In this document: positions 41,600 through 51,550 of the stretch, in pieces
How the letters are laid out: every line of letters begins with the position of its first letter
Numbering within the stretch: position 1 is the first letter of the stretch
Assembly: GCA_947626435.1 (NCBI GenBank)
Contig: CANQSB010000004.1
Coordinates: 1 to 64,000 of the forward strand
Direction: 5' to 3'
DNA length: 64,000 nucleotides
From: an uncultured Lachnospiraceae bacterium
GTDB taxonomy: Bacteria > Bacillota > Clostridia > Lachnospirales > Lachnospiraceae
Notes under the pieces: model-generated
Databases searched by the model: none
The model's input: only the letters and a program-made list of their open reading frames with translations
Told to the model about the DNA's origin: nothing
Translations under genes and position numbers: made by a program

Positions 41600-43225
41600 A
41601 TGCTGTTTAATTCTATTGAATTTTTGATTTTCTTTCCAATAGTAATCTGCGTATATTTTATTTTGCCTAAAAAGTTCAAACAGCTTTGGCTTTTGATTGC
41701 GAGCTATTATTTTTATATGTGCTGGAATGCAAAATATGCGCTGCTGCTGCTTTTCTCGACTGTAGTGACATTTTGCAGCGGCCTGATGCTTGAAAAGGCA
41801 AAGCATATTGAAGCAGGTGAAAAGGATAAAAAGAAAATTTTAAACGCAATAGTGGCGGGAAGCTTTATTTTAAATTTAGCGGTGCTATTTTTCTTTAAGT
41901 ACACCAATTTTGCACTGCAGGCTCTGTCTGGTTTCTTGTCAAGGGCTTTATACATATACATAGATGTCCCTGTATTTGATATTGTACTGCCAGTCGGAAT
42001 TTCCTTTTACACGTTTCAGGCGCTGAGTTATACTATGGACGTGTACAGAAACGAGATTTATGCGGAAAAAAATTTTATCCGATATGCCCTTTTTGTATCG
42101 TTTTTTCCGCAGCTGGTAGCAGGACCAATTGAGCGTTCAAAAAATCTGTTAAAGCAGCTGAATGTCCCTAAAAAATTCTGTTTTGAAAATTTTAGGGAAG
42201 GCTTGCTTTTGATGCTGTGGGGATATTTTTTAAAGGTGGTAATTGCAGACAGGATAGCTGTTTTTGTTGATACGGTATATAATGACTATGCTACGTATGC
42301 AGGGTGGTATTTGATTATTGCGACAATGCTGTTTGCAGTGCAGATTTACTGTGATTTTTACGGATATTCGAGCATAGCGGTAGGGACGGCTAAAGTGCTT
42401 GGCATAAAGCTTATGGAAAATTTCAATGCGCCTTATTTCTCGGCTACGGTATCACAGTTTTGGCGTAATTGGCATATTTCATTGACCTCATGGTTTAGGG
42501 ATTATTTATACATTCCACTGGGAGGTAATTGCTCAAATATAGCAAAATATGGAAAAGTGGGTAACACAGACGAAATAAAAGCCAATTATGATACAAAAGT
42601 GGGGATAATAGAACAATATAGGGATATATTTATAACCATAGTGGGGGGGGGGGCAAATTACAGGCGTATTCGCAAGTATTTGAATAAAATAATAGTTTTT
42701 CTGGTGAGCGGTTTATGGCATGGCGCAGATTTCTCCTATATAGCATGGGGCGGAATAAATGGATTATACCAGGTTATAGGCGAGATGCTGCAGCCTGTCA
42801 GGGACAAGGCAGTTTCTGTTTTAAAGCTCAATAGGGATTCAATAGGGCATAGGCTGGCAAAGATTTTTGTGACGTTTGCGTTGATTGATTTTTCATGGAT
42901 ATTTTTCAGGGCATCGGGAATATCAGATGCGATTATGATTATAAAATCAATCTTTACGGTAAGAAATCCATGGATTCTTTTTGACGGCTCTCTGTATAAA
43001 TGCGGACTGGATATCAAAAATTTCCACCTGATGATTATAAGCATTGCTGTTCTTGCGTTTGCGGATTTGTGCAAATGCAGGAACATAAGGCTGAGGGATG
43101 TAATTATCCGGCAGGATTATTGGTTCAGGTGGATATTTGTCGCGGCAGCGGTGACGTTTATTTTGACGTTTGGGATTTGGGGCGCGAATTATAATGCGGC
43201 AAACTTTATATACTTCCAATTTTAG
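41600..43225 (+). CDS. MBOAT-family O-acyltransferase (AlgI/DltB-like)
   Basis: About 541 aa polytopic membrane enzyme that moves acetyl or acyl groups across the membrane for addition to a surface polysaccharide. Start ATG 41600 with AAGGAG; the ORF-track start is upstream of this site. Family motifs: PVGISFYTFQALSYTMDVYR, SFFPQLVAGPIERSKNLL, QFWRNWHISLTSWFRDYLY and SGLWHGADFSY with the catalytic His. Between GGNCSN and RRIRKYLNK there is an extra stretch of about 40 residues that contains a G11 tract in the DNA; most AlgI proteins go directly from one to the other. A putative SGNH partner gene follows after 16 bp. Confidence 0.92.
   Translation: MLFNSIEFLIFFPIVICVYFILPKKFKQLWLLIASYYFYMCWNAKYALLLLFSTVVTFCSGLMLEKAKHIEAGEKDKKKILNAIVAGSFILNLAVLFFFKYTNFALQALSGFLSRALYIYIDVPVFDIVLPVGISFYTFQALSYTMDVYRNEIYAEKNFIRYALFVSFFPQLVAGPIERSKNLLKQLNVPKKFCFENFREGLLLMLWGYFLKVVIADRIAVFVDTVYNDYATYAGWYLIIATMLFAVQIYCDFYGYSSIAVGTAKVLGIKLMENFNAPYFSATVSQFWRNWHISLTSWFRDYLYIPLGGNCSNIAKYGKVGNTDEIKANYDTKVGIIEQYRDIFITIVGGGANYRRIRKYLNKIIVFLVSGLWHGADFSYIAWGGINGLYQVIGEMLQPVRDKAVSVLKLNRDSIGHRLAKIFVTFALIDFSWIFFRASGISDAIMIIKSIFTVRNPWILFDGSLYKCGLDIKNFHLMIISIAVLAFADLCKCRNIRLRDVIIRQDYWFRWIFVAAAVTFILTFGIWGANYNAANFIYFQF
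42643..42653 (+). repeat. G11 homopolymer inside the MBOAT gene
   Basis: Eleven consecutive G residues encode part of IVGGGAN. Length 11 keeps the frame open. Loss or gain of one G would shift the frame upstream of the catalytic His motif. Confidence 0.9.
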
Positions 43226-43241
43226 AGAGGCGGAAAAAAAT

Positions 43242-44729
43242 ATGTGGGAAAAATTAAAGAAAATAATCAGCTGTGTGATTGCAGCAGCCGTAACTATTTC
43301 AATGCTTGGGTACATGACAGACTTATTGGAAAGAAAGGACAGCGACTTAAAATATCAGGATTTTTTTGATCAGGATGAGGAGTTTGACGTATTATTTATG
43401 GGTACAAGCCATGTCATAAACGCGGTATATCCTATGGAGCTTTGGAAAGACTACGGCATAGTGTCCTACAATTTTGGCGGGCATAGCAACCAATTTGCCA
43501 CTACGTATTGGGTTATGGAAAATGCGCTTGATTATACGAAGCCGAAACTCATGGTGATTGACTGTCTGACACTTTCTGGCGCTTGGAAATGTTCGGATAT
43601 TTTTTCATATATGCACTTGTCCCTTGACGCTTTTCCTCTTAGTGTGACTAAGGTGCGCGCAGTATGGGACTTGCTTGACGATCCAGTTCTGCAGGAGGCG
43701 ATTGACAATGGTAAGGCAAGAGAGAGCGATGAGCCTAGGACTAAAATAGGCCTGCTGTGGGATTATTCAGCATACCATTCAAGGTGGAACGAGGTCAAGG
43801 AGTCAGATTTTAATCCAGTGCCCCAAAGAGAAAAAGGCGCTGAGTCAAGGATAAATCTCGTACAGGCAGGCTTTAATAAAATCCCGCGCGAAAAGAAGAT
43901 TGAGGGCGGTACTGTAGGAGAGGAATACCTCTGCAGAATGATAGAGGACTGTCAAAGGAGAAATATTGAGGTTTTGCTTACATATTTGCCGTTTCCCGCA
44001 GGAGAGGGGCAGCAGATGGAGGCAAACAGGGTATATGATATAGCGGAAAAATACGGCGTGGATTATATTAATTTTTTGGATTTGGATATCGTAAATTATG
44101 GAGTTGACTGCTTTGATGCCAATTCACATCTCAATCCTTCGGGCGCGCGGAAGGTTACTAAATATTTGGGACAGTACATTACAGAGCATTATGGCATAGA
44201 GGATAAACGAAGCAATGCGGACTATGAATTTTGGGATACGGATTACAGCGAATATGAGGCAATGAAGGACAGCAATATCAAAGCGCAAAGTTCGATAGTT
44301 AATTATCCGATGTTGCTGTCAGGCGATAAAATTAATGTAATTATAGAAGTGCGCAATAAAGACATCTTCAAAAATCAGCTTATGCTGAACCTGTTCAGGA
44401 ATATGGGCGTAAACACGGACGAGCTTGGAGATAATACTGACATCATTCTGATAAAAAATGGCGGGGAAAAAGCGTGGGTGTTTAATGACTTTAAGGCTTC
44501 AGGAGGAAGTGCGGATACGGAGCTTGGGCGCATTTATATTTCTGGGGAAAGGAACGGATATTATGATATTATGCTGAACGAGCGTAAGATTTTTGAAGGA
44601 AATATCAATGAAAATAATTGCATGAAAATAGCCGTTTACAGGAGTGGGGAGCCTATAGATAATGTCAAATTTGTATATAGTGTGAACCCTGAAACGACGA
44701 TTGTAAATGTAGCATCCGTGGAAAGATAG
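43242..44729 (+). CDS. SGNH-like acyltransferase partner of MBOAT (AlgX/DltD-like)
   Basis: About 495 aa. One N-terminal membrane segment (about 10-28) anchors an outside SGNH-fold domain: VLFMGTSHVINAVYP (block I, Ser), SYNFGGHSNQFATTYWVME, LMVIDCLTL, and the C-terminal DANSHLNPSGARKVTKYL with Asp/His. A distinct C-terminal domain of about 130 residues follows. ATG 43242 is preferred (AGAGGCGG upstream); the ORF track starts inside the MBOAT gene. It likely transfers the acyl group delivered by MBOAT to a cell-surface glycan. No glycan synthesis genes are next to it. Confidence 0.82.
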   Translation: MWEKLKKIISCVIAAAVTISMLGYMTDLLERKDSDLKYQDFFDQDEEFDVLFMGTSHVINAVYPMELWKDYGIVSYNFGGHSNQFATTYWVMENALDYTKPKLMVIDCLTLSGAWKCSDIFSYMHLSLDAFPLSVTKVRAVWDLLDDPVLQEAIDNGKARESDEPRTKIGLLWDYSAYHSRWNEVKESDFNPVPQREKGAESRINLVQAGFNKIPREKKIEGGTVGEEYLCRMIEDCQRRNIEVLLTYLPFPAGEGQQMEANRVYDIAEKYGVDYINFLDLDIVNYGVDCFDANSHLNPSGARKVTKYLGQYITEHYGIEDKRSNADYEFWDTDYSEYEAMKDSNIKAQSSIVNYPMLLSGDKINVIIEVRNKDIFKNQLMLNLFRNMGVNTDELGDNTDIILIKNGGEKAWVFNDFKASGGSADTELGRIYISGERNGYYDIMLNERKIFEGNINENNCMKIAVYRSGEPIDNVKFVYSVNPETTIVNVASVER

Positions 44730-44811
44730 AGGTTAAAAGCATAAAGTCTTAATTGATACTAATGTGGCATTGAGTAAGTAAAAAAGGAAATTAAAAAGTT
44801 TGAAAATTCCC

Positions 44812-44840
44812 TTGACATCGCCGCGCAAAGGGAATATTAT
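44812..44840 (+). promoter_or_regulatory. promoter of the trp operon
   Basis: A perfect TTGACA, 17 bp and TATTAT. Transcription would start near 44847, immediately before the T-box leader. Confidence 0.85.
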
Positions 44841-44847
44841 AAGTAAA

Positions 44848-45133
44848 GAATAAATATTTCAAACTGATGACCAAGAAGAGTACGCGTGTTGTAAGATTTT
44901 CAGAGAGCTGCGGGTGGTGTGAACGCGGCAGTCGATGATGCGGGGAATGGACTTGGGAAGGCGGGAGCAACGAGCGTATGCTCTAGTAATGCCCGACGGG
45001 ATTTCCACCCGTTATAGAGGAAGACGTATGATGGTACGTGCAGAGGGGATGTATTTTGATACATCAATTTAGGTGGCACCGCAGAGGTTTATTATAAGCT
45101 TCTGTCCTAAGTATTTAGGACAGAAGCTTTTTT
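44848..45133 (+). ncRNA. T-box riboswitch, tryptophan specific
   Basis: Leader RNA that reads the charging state of tRNA-Trp and allows trp operon transcription when the tRNA is uncharged. The base of stem I is CCAAG (44871) pairing with CTTGG (44952). The AGTA of the specifier loop follows the first strand, and AATGGA directly precedes the second strand, which places specifier codon TGG (Trp) at 44948-44950. The AGAGAG and GGTGGTGTGAA apical elements are seen. The T-box sequence TTAGGTGGCACCGCAGA (45069) lies 10 bp before the terminator. Confidence 0.95.
45096..45133 (+). terminator. T-box terminator
   Basis: AAGCTTCTGTCCTAA / TTAGGACAGAAGCTT, a perfect 15 bp stem, with TTTTTT at its end. 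The 45134-45291 stretch up to trpE holds no further element that I recognise. Confidence 0.93.
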
Positions 45134-45291
45134 GATGTATTTGGCACATATGGTTTGAAATTAATTGATTAAGCGGCGGCGCCCTTTTTCACACGTCAAA
45201 CAAGGGCGTATTGGAGAATAATTTGCCATCATATACGAGATATTACTGAAAACAATATGCGCTAAAATAAAAGCGGAAAAGAGGTAAAAAG

Positions 45292-46755
45292 ATGATTAAG
45301 CCGACATATGAACAGGTAAAGCAGTACGAAAAGAATTACACATACGTTCCAGTATGCATGGAAATTCTGGCTGACGACACTACGCCGATACTTATGCTGC
45401 GAAAGCTTGCGGCTCTTGACGAGCAGTATTTCCTTCTGGAGAGCGTGGAGGGCGGCAATTTGGGCAGGTATTCATTTTTGGGCTATCACCCCAAGCTTAA
45501 CGTTTCCTGCAAAAACGGCATAACTAAGGTAAAGGAAAATGGAATGGTGCGCATACAGGAAGGCAAGCCGAAAGCCGCGCTGCAGAGCATACTAGAAAAA
45601 TACCGCTCACCGCAGATAGAGGGGCTTCCGACATTTACGGGCGGGCTTGTCGGGTACTTTGCGTATGAAATGATACAGTACGCCGAGCCAAAGCTAAAAA
45701 TCAAGCAGAGTGACGTAAATGACTTCGAGCTTATGATGTTCGACAAGCTAATCGTTTTTGACCAGCTGCGCCGCACACTTTGCATTATCGTAAACGCGAG
45801 AACCGCTGACGGAAAGGCAGGCTACGACAGGGCAGTTGAGGAGCTGCATGCGTTTGTGGAAACGCTCAGAATCACTGAGCCCGCGCCATATGAGGAGCCG
45901 CTCCCCGCGCCGAAGTTTACGTGCAACCTCAGCAAAGAAGAATATTGCCAAATGGTTGAAAAGACAAAACATTACATCAGGGAGGGCGACATTTTCCAGG
46001 GTGTTATTTCGAGGAGGTTTGAGGCGGATTACGACGGCAGCCTTTTAAACGCATACAGGGTGCTGCGCACAACAAACCCGTCGCCGTATATGTACTATAT
46101 GCAGATAAACGATATGCAGATTGCGGGCACTTCGCCTGAAACGATGGTAAAGCTCACCGACAAAAAGCTTATGACTTTTCCTGTCGCGGGCACGAGAAAA
46201 CGCGGAAAAGACAAGGAGGAGGATATAGCGCTTGAGCATGAGCTTCTTGCCGATAAAAAGGAGTGCGCCGAGCACAATATGCTTGTAGACCTTGCGAGAA
46301 ACGACCTCGGGCGCATTTCAGAGTACGGCAGCGTCAAGGTTGACGACTATATGGCAATCCACAGGTTTTCAAAGGTAATGCATATCGCAAGCACTGTTAC
46401 TGGCACGATTGCCGAGGGGAAAACGTGTCCTGACACAATCGAGGCGCTGCTCCCCGCGGGAACGCTTTCGGGCGCGCCGAAATTCAGGGCGTGCGAGATA
46501 ATTGACGAGCTTGAGCCCGTGCCGAGGGGAGTTTACGGCGGGGCTATCGGCTACCTTGATTTCAGCGGAAACCTTGACGTGTGCATTGCTATAAGGACAG
46601 CGGTTAAAAAAGGAAAAAAGGTGTTTGTGCAGGCAGGCGCGGGCATTGTGGCGGACTCAATACCCGAAAATGAATATCAGGAATGTGCAAATAAGGCAGG
46701 AGCCGTAATAGAAGCGATAAGACTGACCGAAGAATATTGCAGCCCCAAGCGCTGA
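45292..46755 (+). CDS. trpE: anthranilate synthase component I
   Basis: Converts chorismate and ammonia (from TrpG) to anthranilate. 487 aa. N-terminal FLLESVEGGNLGRYSFLGY holds the LLES motif for feedback inhibition by tryptophan. The chorismate-binding domain has IFQGVISRRF, AGTSPETMV, FPVAGTRKRGKDKEED, NMLVDLARNDLGR and GTLSGAPKFRA. GAGG lies upstream of the ATG. First gene of the trp operon behind the T-box. Confidence 0.96.
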   Translation: MIKPTYEQVKQYEKNYTYVPVCMEILADDTTPILMLRKLAALDEQYFLLESVEGGNLGRYSFLGYHPKLNVSCKNGITKVKENGMVRIQEGKPKAALQSILEKYRSPQIEGLPTFTGGLVGYFAYEMIQYAEPKLKIKQSDVNDFELMMFDKLIVFDQLRRTLCIIVNARTADGKAGYDRAVEELHAFVETLRITEPAPYEEPLPAPKFTCNLSKEEYCQMVEKTKHYIREGDIFQGVISRRFEADYDGSLLNAYRVLRTTNPSPYMYYMQINDMQIAGTSPETMVKLTDKKLMTFPVAGTRKRGKDKEEDIALEHELLADKKECAEHNMLVDLARNDLGRISEYGSVKVDDYMAIHRFSKVMHIASTVTGTIAEGKTCPDTIEALLPAGTLSGAPKFRACEIIDELEPVPRGVYGGAIGYLDFSGNLDVCIAIRTAVKKGKKVFVQAGAGIVADSIPENEYQECANKAGAVIEAIRLTEEYCSPKR

Positions 46756-46792
46756 TAAGAAGGTTTGGAATACACTTAGCAATTACTTGACG

Positions 46793-46972
46793 GTTTTAAT
46801 TATTAAGACCATTATATTATTGGAATAGTTAATAATAAATTTAACAAAGATGATGATTTTAAAGTTTGGATTATTAAGACCAATATATATTGGAATAGTT
46901 AATAGTAAATTTAACAAAGATGATGATTTTAAAGTTTTAATTATTAATACCATTATATTATTAGAATAGAGG
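46793..46972 (+). repeat. 70 bp tandem repeat between trpE and trpG, about 2.5 units
   Basis: Units start with GTTT..ATTATTAAGACC at 46793, 46864 and 46934 (spacing 71 and 70). Each continues ATTATATTATTGGAATAGTTAATA and TTTAACAAAGATGATGATTTTAAAG; the third is truncated at TTAGAATAG just before the trpG ribosome site. The stretch is very AT-rich and has no ORF. This explains the unusual 229 bp gap inside the operon. Confidence 0.88.
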
Positions 46973-46984
46973 TGACGTGTTTAA

Positions 46985-47566
46985 ATGATTTTACTTGTTG
47001 ACAATTACGACAGCTTTTCGTTTAATCTTGTTCAGGCAATCGGCGAGCTGATTGGCGGCAAAGAGGAGCTCAAGGTTATACGCAATGACGAAATGACAGT
47101 TGACGAGATACTTTCGCTTTCTCCGTCGCATATAGTGCTTTCGCCGGGACCTGGCAAGCCCTCTGACGCGGGCATATGCGAGGAGCTCATACGCGCCGTG
47201 AATGATGACGGGACAATCCCGCTGCTCGGCGTGTGCCTCGGGCATCAGGCAATCTGCGAGGCGCTTGGCGGCAGGATATCATACGCGCCAGAGCTTATGC
47301 ACGGAAAGCAGAGCAGAGTGACAGTAGATACGAAATGCCCGATATTCAAGGGGCTTTCAAAGGAGCTTGACGTGGCAAGATACCACTCGCTCGTGGCTGA
47401 CAGGAATTTTATCCCAGAGACGCTTGAAGTCACGGCGGCGGACGATGCGGGCGTGGTGATGGCGGTGCAGCACAAAAACGGGAAAATTTTCGGGCTGCAG
47501 TTCCACCCTGAGTCAATAATGACGCCTGCGGGCAAGGATATGGTGAAAAATTTTTTATCAATATAA
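46985..47566 (+). CDS. trpG: anthranilate synthase component II (glutamine amidotransferase)
   Basis: Class I glutaminase subunit, 193 aa, supplying ammonia to TrpE. LLVDNYDSFSFNLVQ at the start, LSPGPGKP, nucleophile Cys in GVCLGHQAICEALGG, and His/Glu in LQFHPESIM. Not fused to TrpD. Start ATG with AGAGGTG 10 bp upstream. The same subunit can serve folate synthesis in some Firmicutes; no pab genes are near. Confidence 0.95.
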   Translation: MILLVDNYDSFSFNLVQAIGELIGGKEELKVIRNDEMTVDEILSLSPSHIVLSPGPGKPSDAGICEELIRAVNDDGTIPLLGVCLGHQAICEALGGRISYAPELMHGKQSRVTVDTKCPIFKGLSKELDVARYHSLVADRNFIPETLEVTAADDAGVVMAVQHKNGKIFGLQFHPESIMTPAGKDMVKNFLSI

Positions 47567-47627
47567 ATGTAAATGAAAAATATAATATGACAGGCTGTAT
47601 ATCAGCGAAAGGAAAGGAGCAGTAAAA

Positions 47628-48638
47628 ATGATAGTAGAGGCAACGGCAAAGGTAGTGGAGAGGCAAAACCTGACAGCGGCGGAGGCTGAGCAGGTAATGG
47701 ATGAGATAATGAGCGGCGAGGCGCAGCAGATGAATATGGCGGCGTTTCTGACGGCGCTGCGCATGAAGGGCGAGACGGTTGAGGAGATTTCGGCGTTTGC
47801 CAAGGGCATGAGAAAGCATGGGATAAAAGTGCCTGTGGAGGGCGACGTGCTTGAAATAGTAGGAACTGGCGGCGACGAGGCAAATTCGATAAACATAAGC
47901 ACGACGGCATCCATAGTCGTAGCGGCGGCGGGTTACAAGGTGGCAAAGCACGGCAACAGGAGCGTTTCGAGCAAGAGCGGGGCGGCTGACTGTCTTGAGG
48001 CGCTTGGCGTAAAGCTTGACCTTGAGCCTGATAAGAACGCGGAGGTTCTGAAAAAGGGAAATATCTGCTTTATGTTTGCGCAGAAGTACCACGCGGCTAT
48101 GCGTTTTGTAGGTCCTGTAAGAAAGGCGCTTGGCATAAGGACAGTGTTTAATATTTTGGGACCGCTTGCAAACCCTGCTGGCGCGAATCTGGAGCTTATG
48201 GGCGTGTACAGCGAGGAGCTTGTAGAGCCTATGGCGCATGTGCTTGAGAAGCTTGGCGTAAAGCGTGCGCTTGTGGTTTACGGGCAGGACAGACTTGATG
48301 AGATTTCCGTGAGTGCGCCGACTACGTGTGTGGAGCTTAATAATGGCGAGTATAAGAAATATGAGCTTACGCCTGAGCAGTTTGGGTTTAAGAGGAGCAG
48401 CAAGTCTGACTTGGTCGGCGGCGACGGCGTGGCAAACGCAAAGATTACTGAGAGTATTTTAAAGGGTGAGTGTACTGACGCAAAGGCTGACGCTGTGCTG
48501 ATGAATGCGGGCGCGGGGATATATCTGGCTGGCGGCGCGGGTTCTATTGAGGAGGGCATAAATATAGCGCGTGAGACTATAAAGAGCGGCAAGGCGTATG
48601 AAAAGCTTAAGGAATTTGTGAAGCTTACGAATGAGTAG
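47628..48638 (+). CDS. trpD: anthranilate phosphoribosyltransferase
   Basis: Joins anthranilate to PRPP. 336 aa. [19 protein letters not shown] is the PRPP-binding motif, [21 protein letters not shown] follows, and [23 protein letters not shown] is the family signature. GGAG lies 9 bp upstream of the ATG. Confidence 0.96.
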   Translation: MIVEATAKVVERQNLTAAEAEQVMDEIMSGEAQQMNMAAFLTALRMKGETVEEISAFAKGMRKHGIKVPVEGDVLEIVGTGGDEANSINISTTASIVVAAAGYKVAKHGNRSVSSKSGAADCLEALGVKLDLEPDKNAEVLKKGNICFMFAQKYHAAMRFVGPVRKALGIRTVFNILGPLANPAGANLELMGVYSEELVEPMAHVLEKLGVKRALVVYGQDRLDEISVSAPTTCVELNNGEYKKYELTPEQFGFKRSSKSDLVGGDGVANAKITESILKGECTDAKADAVLMNAGAGIYLAGGAGSIEEGINIARETIKSGKAYEKLKEFVKLTNE

Positions 48639-48724
48639 GCAGGCGTTTATGTGATGGCGGCGGTTTTGCGAAAATGGCGCGTTGCGGCGGTTTGGGCTGA
48701 TATGAGCGGCATTGGGGGAAGGTT

Positions 48725-49510
48725 ATGATATTAGATGATTTGGCGAAGGCTACTAGGGTAAGGGTGGATAAGAAAAAGGCGCAGATGCCGTTTGAGGCTG
48801 TAAAGGCGGAGGCGTTGAAAAAGGCGCAGGAGGAAGGGAAATTTGAGTTTCCGTTTGAAAGGGCGATTGCTAAGGACGGCATAAGCTTTATCTGTGAGGT
48901 AAAAAAGGCGTCGCCATCTAAGGGGATTATTGCGGAGGATTTTCCTTATCTGGAGATTGCGCGGGATTATGAGCGTGCGGGGGCGGACTGTATATCTGTG
49001 CTGACGGAGCCTGATTATTTTAAGGGAGATGATGAGTACCTTAAAAGAATAAGCAGGGAGGTTTCTATTCCGACTATCAGGAAGGACTTTATTATTGACG
49101 AGTATCAGATTTATGAGGCTAAGCTTTTGGGGGCGTCGTGTGTGTTGTTGATTGCGGCGTTGCTTGATACGGATACGATTAAGAGATACAAGAGTGTTTG
49201 TGATGGACTGGGGCTTTCGGCTTTGGTGGAGGCGCATGATGAGGCGGAGATTAAAAGCGCTATGGCTGCTGGGGCGAGGATGATTGGCGTGAATAATAGG
49301 GACTTGCGGACATTTGAGGTGGATATTAATAACAGTATTAGGCTGCGTGGGCTTGTGCCGAGTGATGTTTTGTTTGTGGCTGAGAGTGGGATTAAGACGG
49401 CGGAGGATATTAGGGCGCTGCGTGAGGCTGGAGTGAATGGGGTGTTGATTGGGGAGACGCTTATGCGGAGCGCGGATAAAAAGAGAATGTTGGATGAGTT
49501 GAGGGGGTAG
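48725..49510 (+). CDS. trpC: indole-3-glycerol phosphate synthase
   Basis: TIM-barrel enzyme, 261 aa, that closes the indole ring. EVKKASPSKGII with the catalytic Lys, SVLTEPDYFKGD, IRKDFIIDEYQIYEAKLLGA, VEAHDEAEIKSA, IGVNNRDLRTFEVD and VAESGI are all present. GGGGGAAGG precedes the ATG. Confidence 0.96.
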   Translation: MILDDLAKATRVRVDKKKAQMPFEAVKAEALKKAQEEGKFEFPFERAIAKDGISFICEVKKASPSKGIIAEDFPYLEIARDYERAGADCISVLTEPDYFKGDDEYLKRISREVSIPTIRKDFIIDEYQIYEAKLLGASCVLLIAALLDTDTIKRYKSVCDGLGLSALVEAHDEAEIKSAMAAGARMIGVNNRDLRTFEVDINNSIRLRGLVPSDVLFVAESGIKTAEDIRALREAGVNGVLIGETLMRSADKKRMLDELRG

Positions 49511-49591
49511 TGGCAAGATGGCGAAGTCCGTCGGTGATGATATTGGCGGGAGGAACTAGAGAAATGTTTGTATCGGAATGGTGAAGGTGGT

Positions 49592-50233
49592 ATGACTGGG
49601 GTTAAGATTTGCGGGTTGAAGACGGTTGATGATGTGGATAAGGTGAACAGGTATCTGCCTGAGTATGTGGGTTTTGTGTTTGCAAATACCAGGCGCTTTG
49701 TTACGGATGAGCAGGCTTGTGAGATGAAGAAGCGGCTTGATGGGCGTATCAAGGCTGTGGGGGTGTTTGTGGATGAGCCGATTGAGCATGTTATAAGTCT
49801 GTGCAGGAGAGGGATTATTGACTGTGTGCAGCTTCATGGTGATGAGCCGGAAGAATATATCAGGAAGGTGAAAGAGGAAACTGACACTGTTGTCATAAAG
49901 GCGACGAAGGTGCAGAGCGCGCGGCAGGTGACGGAGAGGATGTCGGAGGCGGCGGATTTTATGCTTTTTGACACATACAAAAAAGGTGAGCTTGGCGGTA
50001 CGGGAGTGAGGTTTCCTTTGGAGGTGTTGCAGGATAGTCTTGATATGATGGCGCAGAATGGCAGAGCTGTGAAGCCGTTTTTTCTTGCGGGAGGTCTTGA
50101 CGCGACTAATGTGCGCGAAGTTTTGGGGCAGCTGGGATGTTACTGTGTGGACGTGAGTACGGGAGTTGAGACTGACGGCGTGAAGGACGAGGAGAAGATT
50201 AGGCTGTTTATTGAACAGGTAAGGGCTGTTTGA
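49592..50233 (+). CDS. trpF: phosphoribosylanthranilate isomerase
   Basis: 213 aa from ATG 49592 (GAAGGTGG upstream); the ORF-track start adds eight residues without support. VKICGLKTVDDVD carries the catalytic Cys, GFVFANTRRFV, VGVFVDEP, CVQLHGDEP and FLAGGLDATNV are normal, and VDVSTGVETDGVKD carries the catalytic Asp and phosphate grip. Confidence 0.95.
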   Translation: MTGVKICGLKTVDDVDKVNRYLPEYVGFVFANTRRFVTDEQACEMKKRLDGRIKAVGVFVDEPIEHVISLCRRGIIDCVQLHGDEPEEYIRKVKEETDTVVIKATKVQSARQVTERMSEAADFMLFDTYKKGELGGTGVRFPLEVLQDSLDMMAQNGRAVKPFFLAGGLDATNVREVLGQLGCYCVDVSTGVETDGVKDEEKIRLFIEQVRAV

Positions 50234-50359
50234 TGTAATTGGATAGTTAAGGCAGCGATGGAGTGGTGGACAATTAGAAGGTTTGTGCGAGTGCCGCGGC
50301 ATGGGCTTTTAGGCTGTTTATGCTTTTGATGAATGCGGCACAGAAATGAGGAGAAAAAA

Positions 50360-51550
50360 ATGGGCGAAAAAAAAGGAAGATATGGATTGTACGGAGGACA
50401 GTATATTCCCGAGACGCTTATTCCGGCGGTTCAGGAGCTTGAAAGGGAATATGAGAAATACAAAAACGATGCGGATTTTAAGAGAGAGCTGAACGACCTT
50501 TTGGCAAAGTATGCGGGCAGACCGTCGCTTTTGTACTACGCGGATAAGATGACCAGGGATTTAGGCGGCGCGAAGATTTATTTGAAGCGCGAGGATTTAA
50601 ACCATACTGGCTCGCACAAGATTAACAACGTGCTTGGACAGGTGCTGCTTGCAAAGAAGATGGGAAAGACGCGCGTTATAGCGGAAACGGGAGCGGGACA
50701 GCATGGCGTGGCTACGGCTACGGCGGCGGCGCTTATGGATATGGAATGTGAAATTTTCATGGGCAAGGAGGACACTGACAGGCAGGTGCTCAACTGCTAT
50801 CGGATGGAGCTTCTCGGCGCGAAGGTTCATCCTGTGACGACGGGCACTATGACGCTTAAGGATGCGGTAAATGAGACGATGCGTGAATGGGCGTCGAGAA
50901 TGGACGATACGCTTTATGTGCTTGGTTCTGTGATGGGGCCGCATCCTTTTCCGATGATTGTGAGGGATTTCCAGAAAATAATCGGAGAGGAGATAAAGGT
51001 GCAGCTTATGGAGGCGGAGGGGAAGCTTCCCGATGCCGTAATTGCATGTGTAGGCGGCGGCAGCAATGCCATGGGTGCATTTTACGAGTTTATACCTGAC
51101 ACGAGTGTCAGATTGATAGGCTGCGAGGCGGCGGGGCTTGGAGTTGACAATCCCAAGAATGCGGCGACAATCGCAAACGGCAGCGTGGGAATTTTCCATG
51201 GAATGAAGTCGCTGTTTTGTCAGGACGAGTACGGGCAGATTGCGCCTGTATATTCTATTTCGGCGGGACTTGACTATCCGGGAATCGGACCTGAGCATGC
51301 AAACCTTTATGAGACAGGGCGTGCGCAGTACGTGCCGATTACAGACGAGGAGGCGGTTGATGCTTTTGAGTATCTTTCGAGGACGGAGGGAATAATTCCC
51401 GCTATCGAGAGTGCGCATGCCGTTGCCTATGCGAGAAAGCTTGCGCCGACTATGGGAAAGGATCAGATAATAGTTGTAAATATCTCTGGACGCGGCGATA
51501 AAGATGTGGCGGCGATTGCAAGGTACAGAGGAGTGCAGATTTTTGAATAA
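50360..51550 (+). CDS. trpB: tryptophan synthase beta chain
   Basis: PLP enzyme, 396 aa, condensing indole and serine. [10 protein letters not shown], then the PLP lysine in [34 protein letters not shown] and the C-terminal GRGDKD are all present. It is the trpB1 type that pairs with TrpA. ATG 50360 with GAGGAG upstream; the ORF-track start is nine codons too long. Confidence 0.96.
   Translation: MGEKKGRYGLYGGQYIPETLIPAVQELEREYEKYKNDADFKRELNDLLAKYAGRPSLLYYADKMTRDLGGAKIYLKREDLNHTGSHKINNVLGQVLLAKKMGKTRVIAETGAGQHGVATATAAALMDMECEIFMGKEDTDRQVLNCYRMELLGAKVHPVTTGTMTLKDAVNETMREWASRMDDTLYVLGSVMGPHPFPMIVRDFQKIIGEEIKVQLMEAEGKLPDAVIACVGGGSNAMGAFYEFIPDTSVRLIGCEAAGLGVDNPKNAATIANGSVGIFHGMKSLFCQDEYGQIAPVYSISAGLDYPGIGPEHANLYETGRAQYVPITDEEAVDAFEYLSRTEGIIPAIESAHAVAYARKLAPTMGKDQIIVVNISGRGDKDVAAIARYRGVQIFE

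Noticed and set aside
46793-46972. CRISPR array in the trpE-trpG gap
   Set aside because: The 70 bp units are directly adjacent without unique spacers, and no cas genes are present.
47430-49752. Long minus-strand ORFs over trpD and trpC (269, 261 and 213 aa)
   Set aside because: They mirror strongly coding plus-strand trp genes, are rich in Arg/His/Leu as expected for antisense shadows, and have no ribosome sites.
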